From assembly GCA_934503195.1 (NCBI GenBank), contig CAKSVM010000001.1:1-64000 (forward strand): a stretch of 64,000 bases of DNA. The letters are read 5' to 3'. The notes beneath the pieces were generated by a model. That model searched no databases and was not told where the DNA came from. It was given only the letters and a program-made list of their open reading frames with translations. This document shows positions 24,155 through 32,262 of this stretch, piece by piece. The DNA is from an uncultured Eubacteriales bacterium (GTDB lineage Bacteria > Bacillota > Clostridia > Oscillospirales > CAG-272). A program made the position numbers and the translations under genes. Every line of letters begins with the position of its first letter. Within the stretch, counting starts at the first letter, position 1.

Positions 24155-24610
24155 CTACTGCCTGCGCATGGCCTTCTTTCGTCTTGCCGCCGTCGGGCTT
24201 TTGCGGTTCACGGACGAGCCGCCGCGCCCCGTAATGACTCCCGCCAGAAACGACAGCGCGACGCAGATCACATATCCCACCGCGCCGAAAACCGGCGAAA
24301 GCCCGCCGCCATTTCTGAAAAAAAGCGACAGAATCCAGACGACAAGCACATATCCCGCGCCTGAGAGAATCCCCGCAGTCCTGCCGCGCTCAAAAATCCC
24401 CGCCGCGAGTCCCCCGGCCGCCGCGCCGACAAAGAGCGTCACCAGCGCGAAAACTCCTAAGAGCTTCTCCGGATCGTCCATCCCGAGCGACACAGCCGTG
24501 AATATGAGCGAGAGCGCGAGAGCCGTTATGATCCCCGCCGCGAGTCCCTTCAGAGCCGAAATCAGCGTCACGCCGAGATCGTCCTGCTCGTCCCTTGATT
24601 TTTTCTGCAA
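24155..24610 (-). CDS. TIGR04086-type membrane protein, TTG start
   Basis: A 151-residue protein with four hydrophobic segments (starting LISALKGLAAGIITALALSL) and a basic C-terminal tail (KSPTAARRKKAMRRQ). Small membrane proteins of this type lie between yajC and the SCIFF locus in Clostridia, and position is the main support. The frame starts at a TTG seven bases after GGAGG. An ATG four bases upstream is in another frame and leads to a short product. Function unknown. Confidence 0.7.
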   Translation of the reverse strand: MQKKSRDEQDDLGVTLISALKGLAAGIITALALSLIFTAVSLGMDDPEKLLGVFALVTLFVGAAAGGLAAGIFERGRTAGILSGAGYVLVVWILSLFFRNGGGLSPVFGAVGYVICVALSFLAGVITGRGGSSVNRKSPTAARRKKAMRRQ

Positions 24611-24670
24611 ACATATTCCTCCTTCACATAGGCTTTGGAAAAAGCTTATGCAGCCGGAGGAAAAAATATG

Positions 24671-24997
24671 TCAGTTGGCGTCCTCTGCCTTGACGTCGAT
24701 ATTCTTGATCGCACTCTTCAGGATGCGGATCTTCGTGCCGTCGCGTCCGGTCTCGATGACGCAGGTCTCTTCCTTGATACTGACAACCTTGCCGATGATT
24801 CCGCCGATAGTCGTGATCTCATCGCCGACCTGAAGTCCGTTGCGCATATCTGCGGCTTCCTTCTCCTGCTTCTTCTGGGGTCTGTACATGAAGAAGTAGA
24901 AAATCGCGACCATAGCGACGATCATGATGATCGTCGTGATACCCTGAAGCCCGGTGTTTGCCGTCGCGGCCGTGTCGGTTAAAAACGTAGAAAACAT
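24671..24997 (-). CDS. yajC: preprotein translocase accessory subunit YajC
   Basis: Small membrane protein associated with SecDF. The 108 residues have one N-terminal helix (GITTIIMIVAMVAIFYFFMY) followed by the signature RPQKKQEKEAADMRNGLQVG, then DEITTIGGIIGKVVSIKEET. No secD or secF is in the window. It has its own promoter and is followed by the TIGR04086-type gene after 60 nt. Confidence 0.95.
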   Translation of the reverse strand: MFSTFLTDTAATANTGLQGITTIIMIVAMVAIFYFFMYRPQKKQEKEAADMRNGLQVGDEITTIGGIIGKVVSIKEETCVIETGRDGTKIRILKSAIKNIDVKAEDAN

Positions 24998-25030
24998 ATG
25001 TCTGCCTCCGAAAAATAATTATTTCATTAT

Positions 25031-25059
25031 ATTATATCTCAATCCGCGTCCGATTTCAA
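25031..25059 (-). promoter_or_regulatory. sigma-A-like promoter of yajC
   Basis: Minus strand TTGAAA, 17-bp spacer and TATAAT, about 34 nt before the yajC start. Confidence 0.7.
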
Positions 25060-25073
25060 TAAGATTTTGTAAA

Positions 25074-25853
25074 TTATTCGCCGCGGATGAAGCCGATATA
25101 CTCCATGCAGTACTCGTCAAGTCCCGAAACCGCGTTCGCCGAGTGGATCGCGCGGCGAAGCTCCTCGTTCATCGCGTCGGCGATCGCCGAGTCGAGTCCG
25201 TTGTAAATCGCGATCGAGACAAACGCCGCGTTGACAAATGCGCGCTTCGGAAGTCCGAACGAGACATTTGAGAGTCCGCAGGTCGTCTTCGCGTTCGTGT
25301 TCTCCTTGACAAGCCTGATCGTCTCAAGCGAGGTCTTAGCGTTCGTGTCAAGCGTCGCCAGAGTCTCGCAGATCGCGTCGACGTAGATATTCTCCTCGTC
25401 AACTCCGGCCGCCGTCAGCTTCGCGATCGCCTTCTTCGCACACTCAAGCCGTCCCTCAGCCGTCTCTGGGATTCCGTCAGAGTCCATCGGAAGGACGATC
25501 ACTCCGCATCCGAGTTTTGCCGCGACCGGGGCGAGTTCGTCAATCCGCTCGTCGGCCGTAACCGAGTTCAAGATAAGCCCGCGTCCATCACAAAGCTTTG
25601 ACGCCTCCTCGATAACCTTCGGGTCGGGCGAGTCGAGAACGATTCCGCACGAGCTGTTAGAAAGCGCGAGCTTCACGATCTTTTCCATCATCGGAAGCTC
25701 GTCCGCCTCAAACATCGCGGTGTTGATGTCAAGATAAGCCGCTCCGGCCGCTTCCTGCGCCTTTATCAGCGAAATTATCTCCTCGTCGCTCTCCTTCATC
25801 GCGCGGAGAGTGCTCGGAATCGAGCTGTTGAGTTTTTCTCCTATAAGTATCAT
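25074..25853 (-). CDS. stand-alone methyltetrahydrofolate methyltransferase domain protein
   Basis: The 259-residue protein is a single pterin-binding TIM barrel, as in AcsE or the central part of MetH, that moves a methyl group from methyltetrahydrofolate to a corrinoid protein. The N-terminus MILIGEKLNSSIPS, the ligand segment AAYLDINTAMFEADE and TTCGLSNVSFGLPKRAFVNA near residues 186-207 fit. No corrinoid protein or activator is adjacent, so the partner is elsewhere; acetogenesis or methionine synthesis are both possible. It has its own promoter. Confidence 0.82.
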   Translation of the reverse strand: MILIGEKLNSSIPSTLRAMKESDEEIISLIKAQEAAGAAYLDINTAMFEADELPMMEKIVKLALSNSSCGIVLDSPDPKVIEEASKLCDGRGLILNSVTADERIDELAPVAAKLGCGVIVLPMDSDGIPETAEGRLECAKKAIAKLTAAGVDEENIYVDAICETLATLDTNAKTSLETIRLVKENTNAKTTCGLSNVSFGLPKRAFVNAAFVSIAIYNGLDSAIADAMNEELRRAIHSANAVSGLDEYCMEYIGFIRGE

Positions 25854-25881
25854 TGCAGATTTCCTCTTTCTCTTTTTTAAT

Positions 25882-25910
25882 ATTATACCACATTACGGTC
25901 TCTTAGTCAA
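25882..25910 (-). promoter_or_regulatory. sigma-A-like promoter of the methyltransferase gene
   Basis: Minus strand TTGACT, 17-bp spacer and TATAAT with an extended TGTGG element. Confidence 0.75.
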
Positions 25911-26002
25911 TTACTATGTTTTATGAACACGACGAAAAATCGGGGCAAATCACAATATTTTTATGTCAAGACGTCAAAATTCCACTTTTTTATAAAAATC
26001 CC

Positions 26003-26031
26003 TTGACAAATCAAAATCGCGGTGATATAAT
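26003..26031 (+). promoter_or_regulatory. sigma-A-like promoter of the T-box transcript
   Basis: TTGACA, 17-bp spacer and TATAAT immediately upstream of the T-box leader. Confidence 0.8.
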
Positions 26032-26040
26032 ATTTTTCGT

Positions 26041-26357
26041 AAAGTTCAAAGGCAATGACCGGGAACTGGAAACAGATTGACCATGCGACTTCACAGAGAG
26101 CTGCCGGACGGTGAGAGGCGCGAAACCAACGCAGGGTTCAATTACATCCCGAGAGCTGCTGTGCAAACGGATCGCCGCCCATACGCGGTGTCTCCCATTA
26201 AGCGCAGACGGAGTGCGTCACCGTTAAAAGACGACGAAGTATCCGATATTCCGCGCAGATATCATGTACTTTATGAGGTCTGTTCCGTGAGGTTCAGACG
26301 AACTGAGGTGGTAACACGATTTATTCGTCCTCTGTATTTTATTACAGAAGGGCGTTT
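26041..26357 (+). promoter_or_regulatory. T-box riboswitch leader, probable tyrosine specifier
   Basis: A tRNA-sensing leader. Stem I motifs are present (AGAGAGCTGCCGGACGGTGA at 26096-26115), and the antiterminator holds TGAGGTGGTAACACG (26302-26316), a variant of the T-box, with UGGU able to pair with tRNA ACCA ends. A terminator hairpin pairs GTCCTCTGTA with TACAGAAGGGC and is followed by six T (to 26356). At the base of stem I, CGGGA pairs with TCCCG, leaving TTACA in the specifier loop; the standard spacing puts TAC (Tyr) as specifier. The specifier call is less certain than the T-box itself. Confidence 0.88.
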
Positions 26358-26384
26358 TTTCATGCCCTTCGGAAGGAAAGAACA

Positions 26385-27935
26385 ATGCTTGTAAAAATCC
26401 TCCTTATCCTCGTTTTCGTCGCTATGACGACCGCAATCGGCCTTTGGTGCCGGAAAAAAGCGGTCAGCGTAAACAGCTTCGTCCTTGGCGGCCGCTCGGT
26501 CGGACCGTGGCTCACCGCCTTCGCTTACGGAACCTCTTACTTCTCAGCCGTCATCTTCGTCGGCTACGCCGGACAGTTCGGATGGAAATTCGGCGTCGCG
26601 TCGACTTGGATCGGAATCGGAAACGCGCTTATCGGAAGCCTCCTCGCGTGGGTAATCCTCGGAAGACGCACGCGCGTGATGACTCATCACCTCTCGGCCG
26701 CGACCATGCCCGAGTTCTTCGAAAAGCGGTTCGGCAGCAAATCATTAAAGATCGCCGCCTCGATAATCACCTTCGTCTTCCTCATCCCCTACACCGCCTC
26801 GGTTTACAACGGACTTTCGCGTCTCTTCGTCATGGCCTTCAACACCGAGACCTTCCACATCGAATACAGCTGGTGCGTCGTCGCTATGGCGGCCGTCACC
26901 GCGCTCTACGTCATCCTCGGCGGCTACACCGCCACCGCGATGAACGACTTTTTGCAGGGAATCGTCATGCTCGTCGGGATCGTCGCCGTCATCGGCGCGG
27001 TGATTTCGGGCAAGGGCGGATTCATGAACGCGCTCACCTCGCTCGCCGCCGTCCCCTCCGACACCGCCGGAGCCGAGGGAATGCTCGGAGCCTACAATTC
27101 CTTCTTCGGACCCGACCCGAAGGGACTTCTCGGAGTCGTCGTCCTCACCTCGCTCGGCACATGGGGACTTCCTCAGATGGTGCAGAAATTCTACTCGATC
27201 AAGTCTGAGAGCGACATAAAGAAGGGCGCGATAATCTCGACTCTCTTCGCCTTTGTCGTGGCGGGCGGAAGCTACTTCCTCGGCGGCTTCGGACGTCTCT
27301 TCGGCGACGTCATCGAATACGGAGCGAACGGCGCGCCGGTCTACGACTCGATCATCCCCAAGATGCTTGAGTCGCTCCCCGATCTTCTCATCGGAATCGT
27401 CATAGTCCTCGTTCTCTCGGCCTCGATGTCGACTCTCTCATCGCTCGTCCTGACCTCAAGCTCGACCCTCACGCTCGACCTCATCCGCGGAAACATCGTA
27501 AAAAAGATGGACGAAAAGAAGCAGCTGCTGATAATCCGCGTCCTCGTCGCCTTCTTCATCGTCATCTCGGCCGCGATCGCGATCTTTCAGTACGGCTCGC
27601 CGAACGCCTTCATCGCTCAGCTGATGGGCATCTCGTGGGGCGCGCTCGCCGGAGCCTTCCTCGCTCCCTTCCTCTACGGTCTCTACATGAAGAGAGTCAG
27701 CCGCGCGGCAGTCTGGACCAGCTTCATTGTAGGAGTCGGACTCACCGTGTCGAATATGTTCCTCAAATTCATCTCGTCCCCGATCAACGCCGGAGCGATC
27801 GCGATGGTTCTCGGACTGATACTCGTGCCGGTCGTCAGCCTCTTCACTAAGAAGCCCGACGTGGATATCGACTCGATCTTCTCCTGCTACGATGAGAAAA
27901 TCACCGTCAGCGCAAAGACCTCAATCGAGGATTAA
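26385..27935 (+). CDS. sodium/solute symporter (SSS family), T-box controlled
   Basis: A 516-residue secondary transporter with about 13 membrane helices. SSS features include DFLQGIVMLVGIVAV, LGTWGLPQMVQKFYSIKSES and SASMSTLSSLVLTSSSTLTLDL. The substrate is unknown, but control by a T-box argues for an amino acid, tyrosine or another aromatic compound if the specifier reading holds. The start follows GGAAGG just after the T-box terminator. It is followed after 4 nt by a GNAT gene, so the two share a transcript. Confidence 0.88.
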   Translation: MLVKILLILVFVAMTTAIGLWCRKKAVSVNSFVLGGRSVGPWLTAFAYGTSYFSAVIFVGYAGQFGWKFGVASTWIGIGNALIGSLLAWVILGRRTRVMTHHLSAATMPEFFEKRFGSKSLKIAASIITFVFLIPYTASVYNGLSRLFVMAFNTETFHIEYSWCVVAMAAVTALYVILGGYTATAMNDFLQGIVMLVGIVAVIGAVISGKGGFMNALTSLAAVPSDTAGAEGMLGAYNSFFGPDPKGLLGVVVLTSLGTWGLPQMVQKFYSIKSESDIKKGAIISTLFAFVVAGGSYFLGGFGRLFGDVIEYGANGAPVYDSIIPKMLESLPDLLIGIVIVLVLSASMSTLSSLVLTSSSTLTLDLIRGNIVKKMDEKKQLLIIRVLVAFFIVISAAIAIFQYGSPNAFIAQLMGISWGALAGAFLAPFLYGLYMKRVSRAAVWTSFIVGVGLTVSNMFLKFISSPINAGAIAMVLGLILVPVVSLFTKKPDVDIDSIFSCYDEKITVSAKTSIED

Positions 27936-27939
27936 CGCC

Positions 27940-28428
27940 ATGGTATCGATCCGCCCGACTCTCCGGGAGGACGTGAAAAAGCTCTCTGCGATTCAGAAGG
28001 ACGCGTTTCTCCCGCTCTTCATCCGTTACCATGACACCGGAAACCCCTGCCTCCGCGGCACGGAGGACATCACCGACCGCCTTGAAAGCGACGACTTCAG
28101 ATGCTATTCGATCCTTGAAAACGACTCGCTTGTCGGCGGAATGTTCTATAAATGCAGCGGCAGCACACCGTTCGGAAAGCTCGGCCGCGGCGAATATCAC
28201 CTCGGGCGGATCTATATCTCGCCCGAGCGTCAGAACCGCGGCATCGCCCGCCGGGCGATAAAGCTCGGCGAGCGTGAGTTCCCCGACGCCGTCCGCTTCA
28301 CCCTCGAAACCCCCGAAAAAAATCATCAGACCCGTCTTTGCTATGAAAACGCCGGCTGCCGCGACACCGGAATGAGGCTTGAGGTCTCGCCCGGACTCAT
28401 TATCGCCGCGTTTGAAAAGATAGTCTGA
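27940..28428 (+). CDS. GNAT-family N-acetyltransferase
   Basis: The 162-residue protein has GNAT elements: IRPTLREDVKKLSAIQ at the start, the acetyl-CoA loop region RIYISPERQNRGIARRAIKL near residues 88-107, and ETPEKNHQTRLCYENAGC. The frame is open further upstream inside the transporter gene, but the ATG 4 nt after its stop begins at the proper domain edge. It is presumably co-transcribed with the symporter; an acylation of the imported compound is possible but unproven. Confidence 0.82.
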   Translation: MVSIRPTLREDVKKLSAIQKDAFLPLFIRYHDTGNPCLRGTEDITDRLESDDFRCYSILENDSLVGGMFYKCSGSTPFGKLGRGEYHLGRIYISPERQNRGIARRAIKLGEREFPDAVRFTLETPEKNHQTRLCYENAGCRDTGMRLEVSPGLIIAAFEKIV

Positions 28429-28472
28429 CCCCTTCACGCTTACAGCCACAAAGAACCAAAAATTCCAAAGCC

Positions 28473-29666
28473 ATGCGAAATCTCAGTAAAAAAACAGAAA
28501 AAAGTGAAGAAACCCAATACGACAAAAATCTTGCCGATTATCTGACGGAACGCGGCGTGGACAACGTCTATATCCCGATGATCATATGCGACAAGGATTT
28601 TCGAGTCTGCTTTTCCACCGGAACAATGAAAAAACTGATACGGAACATATCGGATGGAATGTCCATAAGCAAATACATAGACACCGGGCTTCTGTACGAC
28701 CTCCCGTCGGGAGGCAGAACCTATCAGGACTGCTTCAGAGTAACTTCGAAGATCTACAACGTACTCGCCTTCAGAAAGCACTACGTTTCGGACTGCTATG
28801 TGCTGATACTTCTTGTCGGCAATGAAATTTTCGTCGACAATCCCGCGTTCGGCAGAATCGATCTGCTGTACCACAATATAATCTGCCAGATTGACAGTCA
28901 GATAGACGCTCTCTTTGACCGGAACGCGGACACCCCATGCAGACTCCTCGCGGAAAACGTGCGGAATCTCTCGCACATAAGCCGGCTTGCCAAGATGTTC
29001 TCCACCCTCGCTAAAGATCAGATTGGGAAACCGTCGCTGATTGATGTCGCATCATTTTTCAAGCAGATTGAATATGAGGGCAACGCCTGTATAAACAACG
29101 CCGTGATACAGCTGACCTTCAGCAACGATGTCCGGACGCTGGATAAAATCGAAGTTGACTACTGCATGGCTTTCTATTATTTCACGCTGATAATCCTGAA
29201 TCTCATGATGGTTTCGCTTGACGGAATTATAAGTCTCAACGTCTCGGCCACGGATCCGACGACATTGGTTATCACCTGCTCGGCAGATATCCCGCGCAAT
29301 CTTTTCGCTAATGAAACGCTTTTCAGGATGAGCGCGAGATATCCACACAGCCGTCTGTCGCTTGACGAGCTTGCCGTCGATCTTTTCGGCAGCAACGTTC
29401 CCTTCGCGCTTGATCTCGCGATGCTGAACGGATTTCTGGTCGAAAGCGGCTGGAACGCCTACTGCGCTTATGAAAATGATTCGCTGCACGTATACACGAT
29501 GATTCCGAGCATTCCGAATCCGGGACGTTATATCTGCTCGGCAAACGAGCCGGACCGGAACATCTTCGAGGAATGTCTCAGAAGCTTTATCGACTGGAAC
29601 GGCAAGGAAGCGGCGCGCTTCATGAAATCCGGAAACCCGGTATACAGGAACAAAATCGTGAAGTAG
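28473..29666 (+). CDS. unrecognised sensor-like protein
   Basis: A 397-residue soluble protein I cannot place. The N-terminal third (ADYLTERGVDNVYIPMIICD, FRVTSKIYNVLAFRKHYVS) has the look of a PAS domain. The middle helical stretch (AENVRNLSHISRLAKMFSTL) and the C-terminal half resemble a histidine-kinase dimerisation and ATPase fold, but the N, G1 and G2 ATP-binding motifs are absent, so it is probably catalytically dead or a different fold. Its base composition is more AT-rich than neighbours. The ribosome-binding site is weak. It follows the GNAT gene by 44 nt. Confidence 0.6.
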   Translation: MRNLSKKTEKSEETQYDKNLADYLTERGVDNVYIPMIICDKDFRVCFSTGTMKKLIRNISDGMSISKYIDTGLLYDLPSGGRTYQDCFRVTSKIYNVLAFRKHYVSDCYVLILLVGNEIFVDNPAFGRIDLLYHNIICQIDSQIDALFDRNADTPCRLLAENVRNLSHISRLAKMFSTLAKDQIGKPSLIDVASFFKQIEYEGNACINNAVIQLTFSNDVRTLDKIEVDYCMAFYYFTLIILNLMMVSLDGIISLNVSATDPTTLVITCSADIPRNLFANETLFRMSARYPHSRLSLDELAVDLFGSNVPFALDLAMLNGFLVESGWNAYCAYENDSLHVYTMIPSIPNPGRYICSANEPDRNIFEECLRSFIDWNGKEAARFMKSGNPVYRNKIVK

Positions 29667-29746
29667 CGGACAGATTCCACGTGCGGCGGACGCTCGCGAT
29701 AAATCCGCGCATAGATGTAAAATCACATAAAAGCCCACGAAGGAGC

Positions 29747-29914
29747 GCGAAGCGCGGCAAACGCCGCGCTTCGCGTGTTCCGGCGCGCCGGAACGGCTCG
29801 CGTCCGGTCGGCTTCGCCGCCCGGACGCGAGTGCAGGTTGCGCACTTCGCGCGCAATCGACCTCGCAGGCGAGGTCGACGGCAACTGCGTTGCCGCCTGC
29901 GGCCTGCGGCCGCC
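29747..29914. repeat. array of seven consecutive stem-loops, no gene
   Basis: The 379-nt gap after 29666 contains seven adjacent inverted repeats: 29747-29776 (13-bp stem, loop AAAC); 29778-29795 (18-nt perfect palindrome); 29798-29832 (11-bp stem plus an inner 4-bp hairpin); 29839-29857 (6 bp); 29859-29878 (9 bp); 29880-29896 (7 bp); and 29900-29914 (6 bp). Arm sequences differ from one stem to the next, so it is not a tandem repeat. The segment is extremely GC-rich. The rest of the gap holds nothing recognisable except the terminator at 30013. Confidence 0.8.
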
Positions 29915-30012
29915 CCGCTTTTCTTTCATAATCCATCAAAAGTACTGCCATAAAAGCAACACCCCTTCACGTTTTTCCTCATCGGCTCCCCGAAGCTTCC
30001 CACACAAAAATC

Positions 30013-30047
30013 GGCTGCTGCCGCGAACGCGGCAGCAGCCTTTCTTT
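30013..30047. terminator. bidirectional terminator before the GH95 gene
   Basis: A perfect 12-bp stem GGCTGCTGCCGC/GCGGCAGCAGCC with loop GAAC, TTTCTTT on the right and AAAAA on the left. The same stem recurs at 37354. Confidence 0.85.
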
Positions 30048-32262
30048 ATCCGTAAATAAAACTTTCGCCGCGTCCCAGCCTTACCGGGATCTCGCCGCCG
30101 TTTACGCTCAGCACAAACTCAACGTCCGCCCTGACCGCCTTTATCACACAGGAAGTCACCTTTCCACCCTTCCACGCGGCCGAGATTTCGGCTCCGCCGC
30201 GGATCAAGAACCCCGAAAAGCTTCCGTCCCACTCCGCCGGGAAGGCCGGAAGAAGCTCGACCCGGTTTCCCTGCGACTGAACGAGCATTTCCGCGATCGC
30301 CGCCGTCGCGCCGAAGTTTCCGTCAATCTGGAACGGCGGGTGCGAATCAAACAGATTCTCGCGCGTCGATTTCGTTAAAAGCTTGTGGATCGTCGACTTC
30401 GCGCCGTCGGCGTCACCGAGTCTCGCGAAGAGCGCGATCAGCCACGCGCATGACCATCCGGTGTGTCCGCCGCCGTTCGCGAGTCTGCGTTCAAGCGAAC
30501 GCTTCGCCGCCGCGAAAAGCTCGGGAGTGTCCTTGTTTATCGCCGCGTCGGGATAGAGCGCGAAAAGATGCGAGACGTGACGATGACCGGGTTCAGGCTC
30601 GTCGTAGTCCTCCTGCCACTCCATCAGCTGTCCGTGCTTTCCGACTTTGAGCGGCGGAAGCTTTGACAGCGCGGTCTCCGCCTCCTCAGCCTGCGCGGCG
30701 TCGAGCGAGAGAAGCTTCTCGGTCTCGATGTAGAAGCGTAAGAGTCCGCTGATGATCTCAATGTCCATCGTAGGCGAAAGGCAGAGATTCACCGACTTTC
30801 CGTTGCAGAAATAGTGATTCTCGGGCGAGGTCGAGGGTCCGGTCATCAGAACCCCGTCTTTCTCGAACATATAGTCAAGGAAAAATCTCGCCGAGTCGTG
30901 GATGTAATCATATGCCGTCTCGCGTAAGAATTCAAGGTCGCGCGTGAAGAGATAATGCTCCCACATCGAGTAGCAGAGCCACGCGCCACCCATCGGCCAG
31001 AGTCCCCACACTCCGTCGGCCGCCGCCGTGAAGCCGTAGATATCCGAAAGATGATGCAGAACCGTTCCGCCGCACTTATAGTTGACTCTCGCCGTCTCAC
31101 GTCCGCTTTCGAGAAGGTAATCGTTCATGTAATCGAAAAGCGGCTCCGCGCACTCGGAAAGGTTCGTCGTCTCGGCGTGCCAGTAGTTCATCTGGAGATT
31201 TATGTTCGTGTGATAGTCGGAATTCCACGGAGCCGACGTGTAGGCGTTCCAGACGCCCTGAAGATTCGCGGGGAGACTTCCCGGACGGCTCGACGAGACG
31301 AGCAGATAGCGTCCGAAGTCGAAATAGAGCGCGGCGAGTCCGGGATCCGACGCGGTGTCGTCGGATTTGAGTCTTTCAAGCCGCCTGTTCGCCGGAAGCT
31401 CTGCGAATTCGTCGCCAAGATCAAGCTCCGTCCGGCTCATGAGCGAGTTCACATCTGAAACCGAACGCGCTTTCAGCACGTCATAGTCGCAGACCGGGAA
31501 CTCGGGTTCATCGCCGGTCGCGAGGACTATGAAGTAATCGGTCTTTGTCGCACTAGAGATAAGGAAATCGCGGCCGTCGTCGGTGAGCTTTCCGTCAGTG
31601 ATGACCTTCAATTTCACTGTGAACCGCTCGCCGCCCTCGGACGGATGCGCGAGGATCGTCATCATGTTCCCCGCGACCGAAACGCTCTCAACGCCTAAGT
31701 CCGCCGCACCCTCGACGATATGCGACTCGCGCTTCTTCCAGTCGATATTCAGAACGGCCTTTCTCCGCGAATATGAAACCCTCACCGAATGCGGTCCGGT
31801 GTGGCGCATACAGATAACCTTATCCGGATACGACGCGAAGGACTCGCGGAGAATCTTCCCGCCGTTTTTCTCAAACGACACGCGGCTTGTTCCGTTAAAA
31901 AGATCAAGCTCGCGGCGGTAGTCCGAGCATTCGTCGGACGCGTCCTCGGACGTTATGAAGAACTCGCCCGCCGTCTCCTGAGATTTGATTTTGTAGAATG
32001 AATTTTTGAGAAGCTCGACCGCGTAGTCGTCGGCCTTTGACGGGTCTTCGAGAAGCACCGCGCGGAGCTTTTCAATCTTGTCGCGGAAGGTTTCGTCGGA
32101 GGTGTCGATTTTACCGCCCGCCCAGATTTTTTCCTCGGTCAGCTGGACGCGCTCGGCTCCGACGCCGCCGTAGATCATCGCGCCAGAAAAGCCGTTTCCA
32201 ATCGGCGAGGCGAGTTCCCATTCCTTCGCGGGATAGTCAAGATAAAGTGTGTGTCTGGTCAT
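30046..32262 (-). CDS. alpha-L-fucosidase, GH95 family
   Basis: Predicted to remove terminal alpha-L-fucose (or alpha-L-galactose) from glycans by inversion. The 738 residues start with the GH95 signature PAKEWELASPIGNGFSGAMI at 11-30 and ERVQLTEEKIWAGG. The barrel contains NLQMNYWHAETTNLSE and PGHRHVSHLFALYPD, both conserved in the catalytic region. No signal peptide is seen, so the enzyme acts on imported oligosaccharides. The start overlaps the end of the CPBP protease gene by 26 nt and has an AAGGAG site, so the two are co-transcribed. Confidence 0.88.
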   Translation of the reverse strand: MTRHTLYLDYPAKEWELASPIGNGFSGAMIYGGVGAERVQLTEEKIWAGGKIDTSDETFRDKIEKLRAVLLEDPSKADDYAVELLKNSFYKIKSQETAGEFFITSEDASDECSDYRRELDLFNGTSRVSFEKNGGKILRESFASYPDKVICMRHTGPHSVRVSYSRRKAVLNIDWKKRESHIVEGAADLGVESVSVAGNMMTILAHPSEGGERFTVKLKVITDGKLTDDGRDFLISSATKTDYFIVLATGDEPEFPVCDYDVLKARSVSDVNSLMSRTELDLGDEFAELPANRRLERLKSDDTASDPGLAALYFDFGRYLLVSSSRPGSLPANLQGVWNAYTSAPWNSDYHTNINLQMNYWHAETTNLSECAEPLFDYMNDYLLESGRETARVNYKCGGTVLHHLSDIYGFTAAADGVWGLWPMGGAWLCYSMWEHYLFTRDLEFLRETAYDYIHDSARFFLDYMFEKDGVLMTGPSTSPENHYFCNGKSVNLCLSPTMDIEIISGLLRFYIETEKLLSLDAAQAEEAETALSKLPPLKVGKHGQLMEWQEDYDEPEPGHRHVSHLFALYPDAAINKDTPELFAAAKRSLERRLANGGGHTGWSCAWLIALFARLGDADGAKSTIHKLLTKSTRENLFDSHPPFQIDGNFGATAAIAEMLVQSQGNRVELLPAFPAEWDGSFSGFLIRGGAEISAAWKGGKVTSCVIKAVRADVEFVLSVNGGEIPVRLGRGESFIYG

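Noticed and set aside
24390..24614. ATG at 24614 as the start of a 74-residue peptide
   Set aside because: It is only three bases from the GGAGG site and out of frame with the conserved membrane protein; the TTG at 24610 has better spacing and opens the long frame.
29052..29951. Open frame on the minus strand across the hairpin array
   Set aside because: It covers the 28473 gene in antisense and its predicted peptide in the hairpin region is arginine-rich noise; no start signal.
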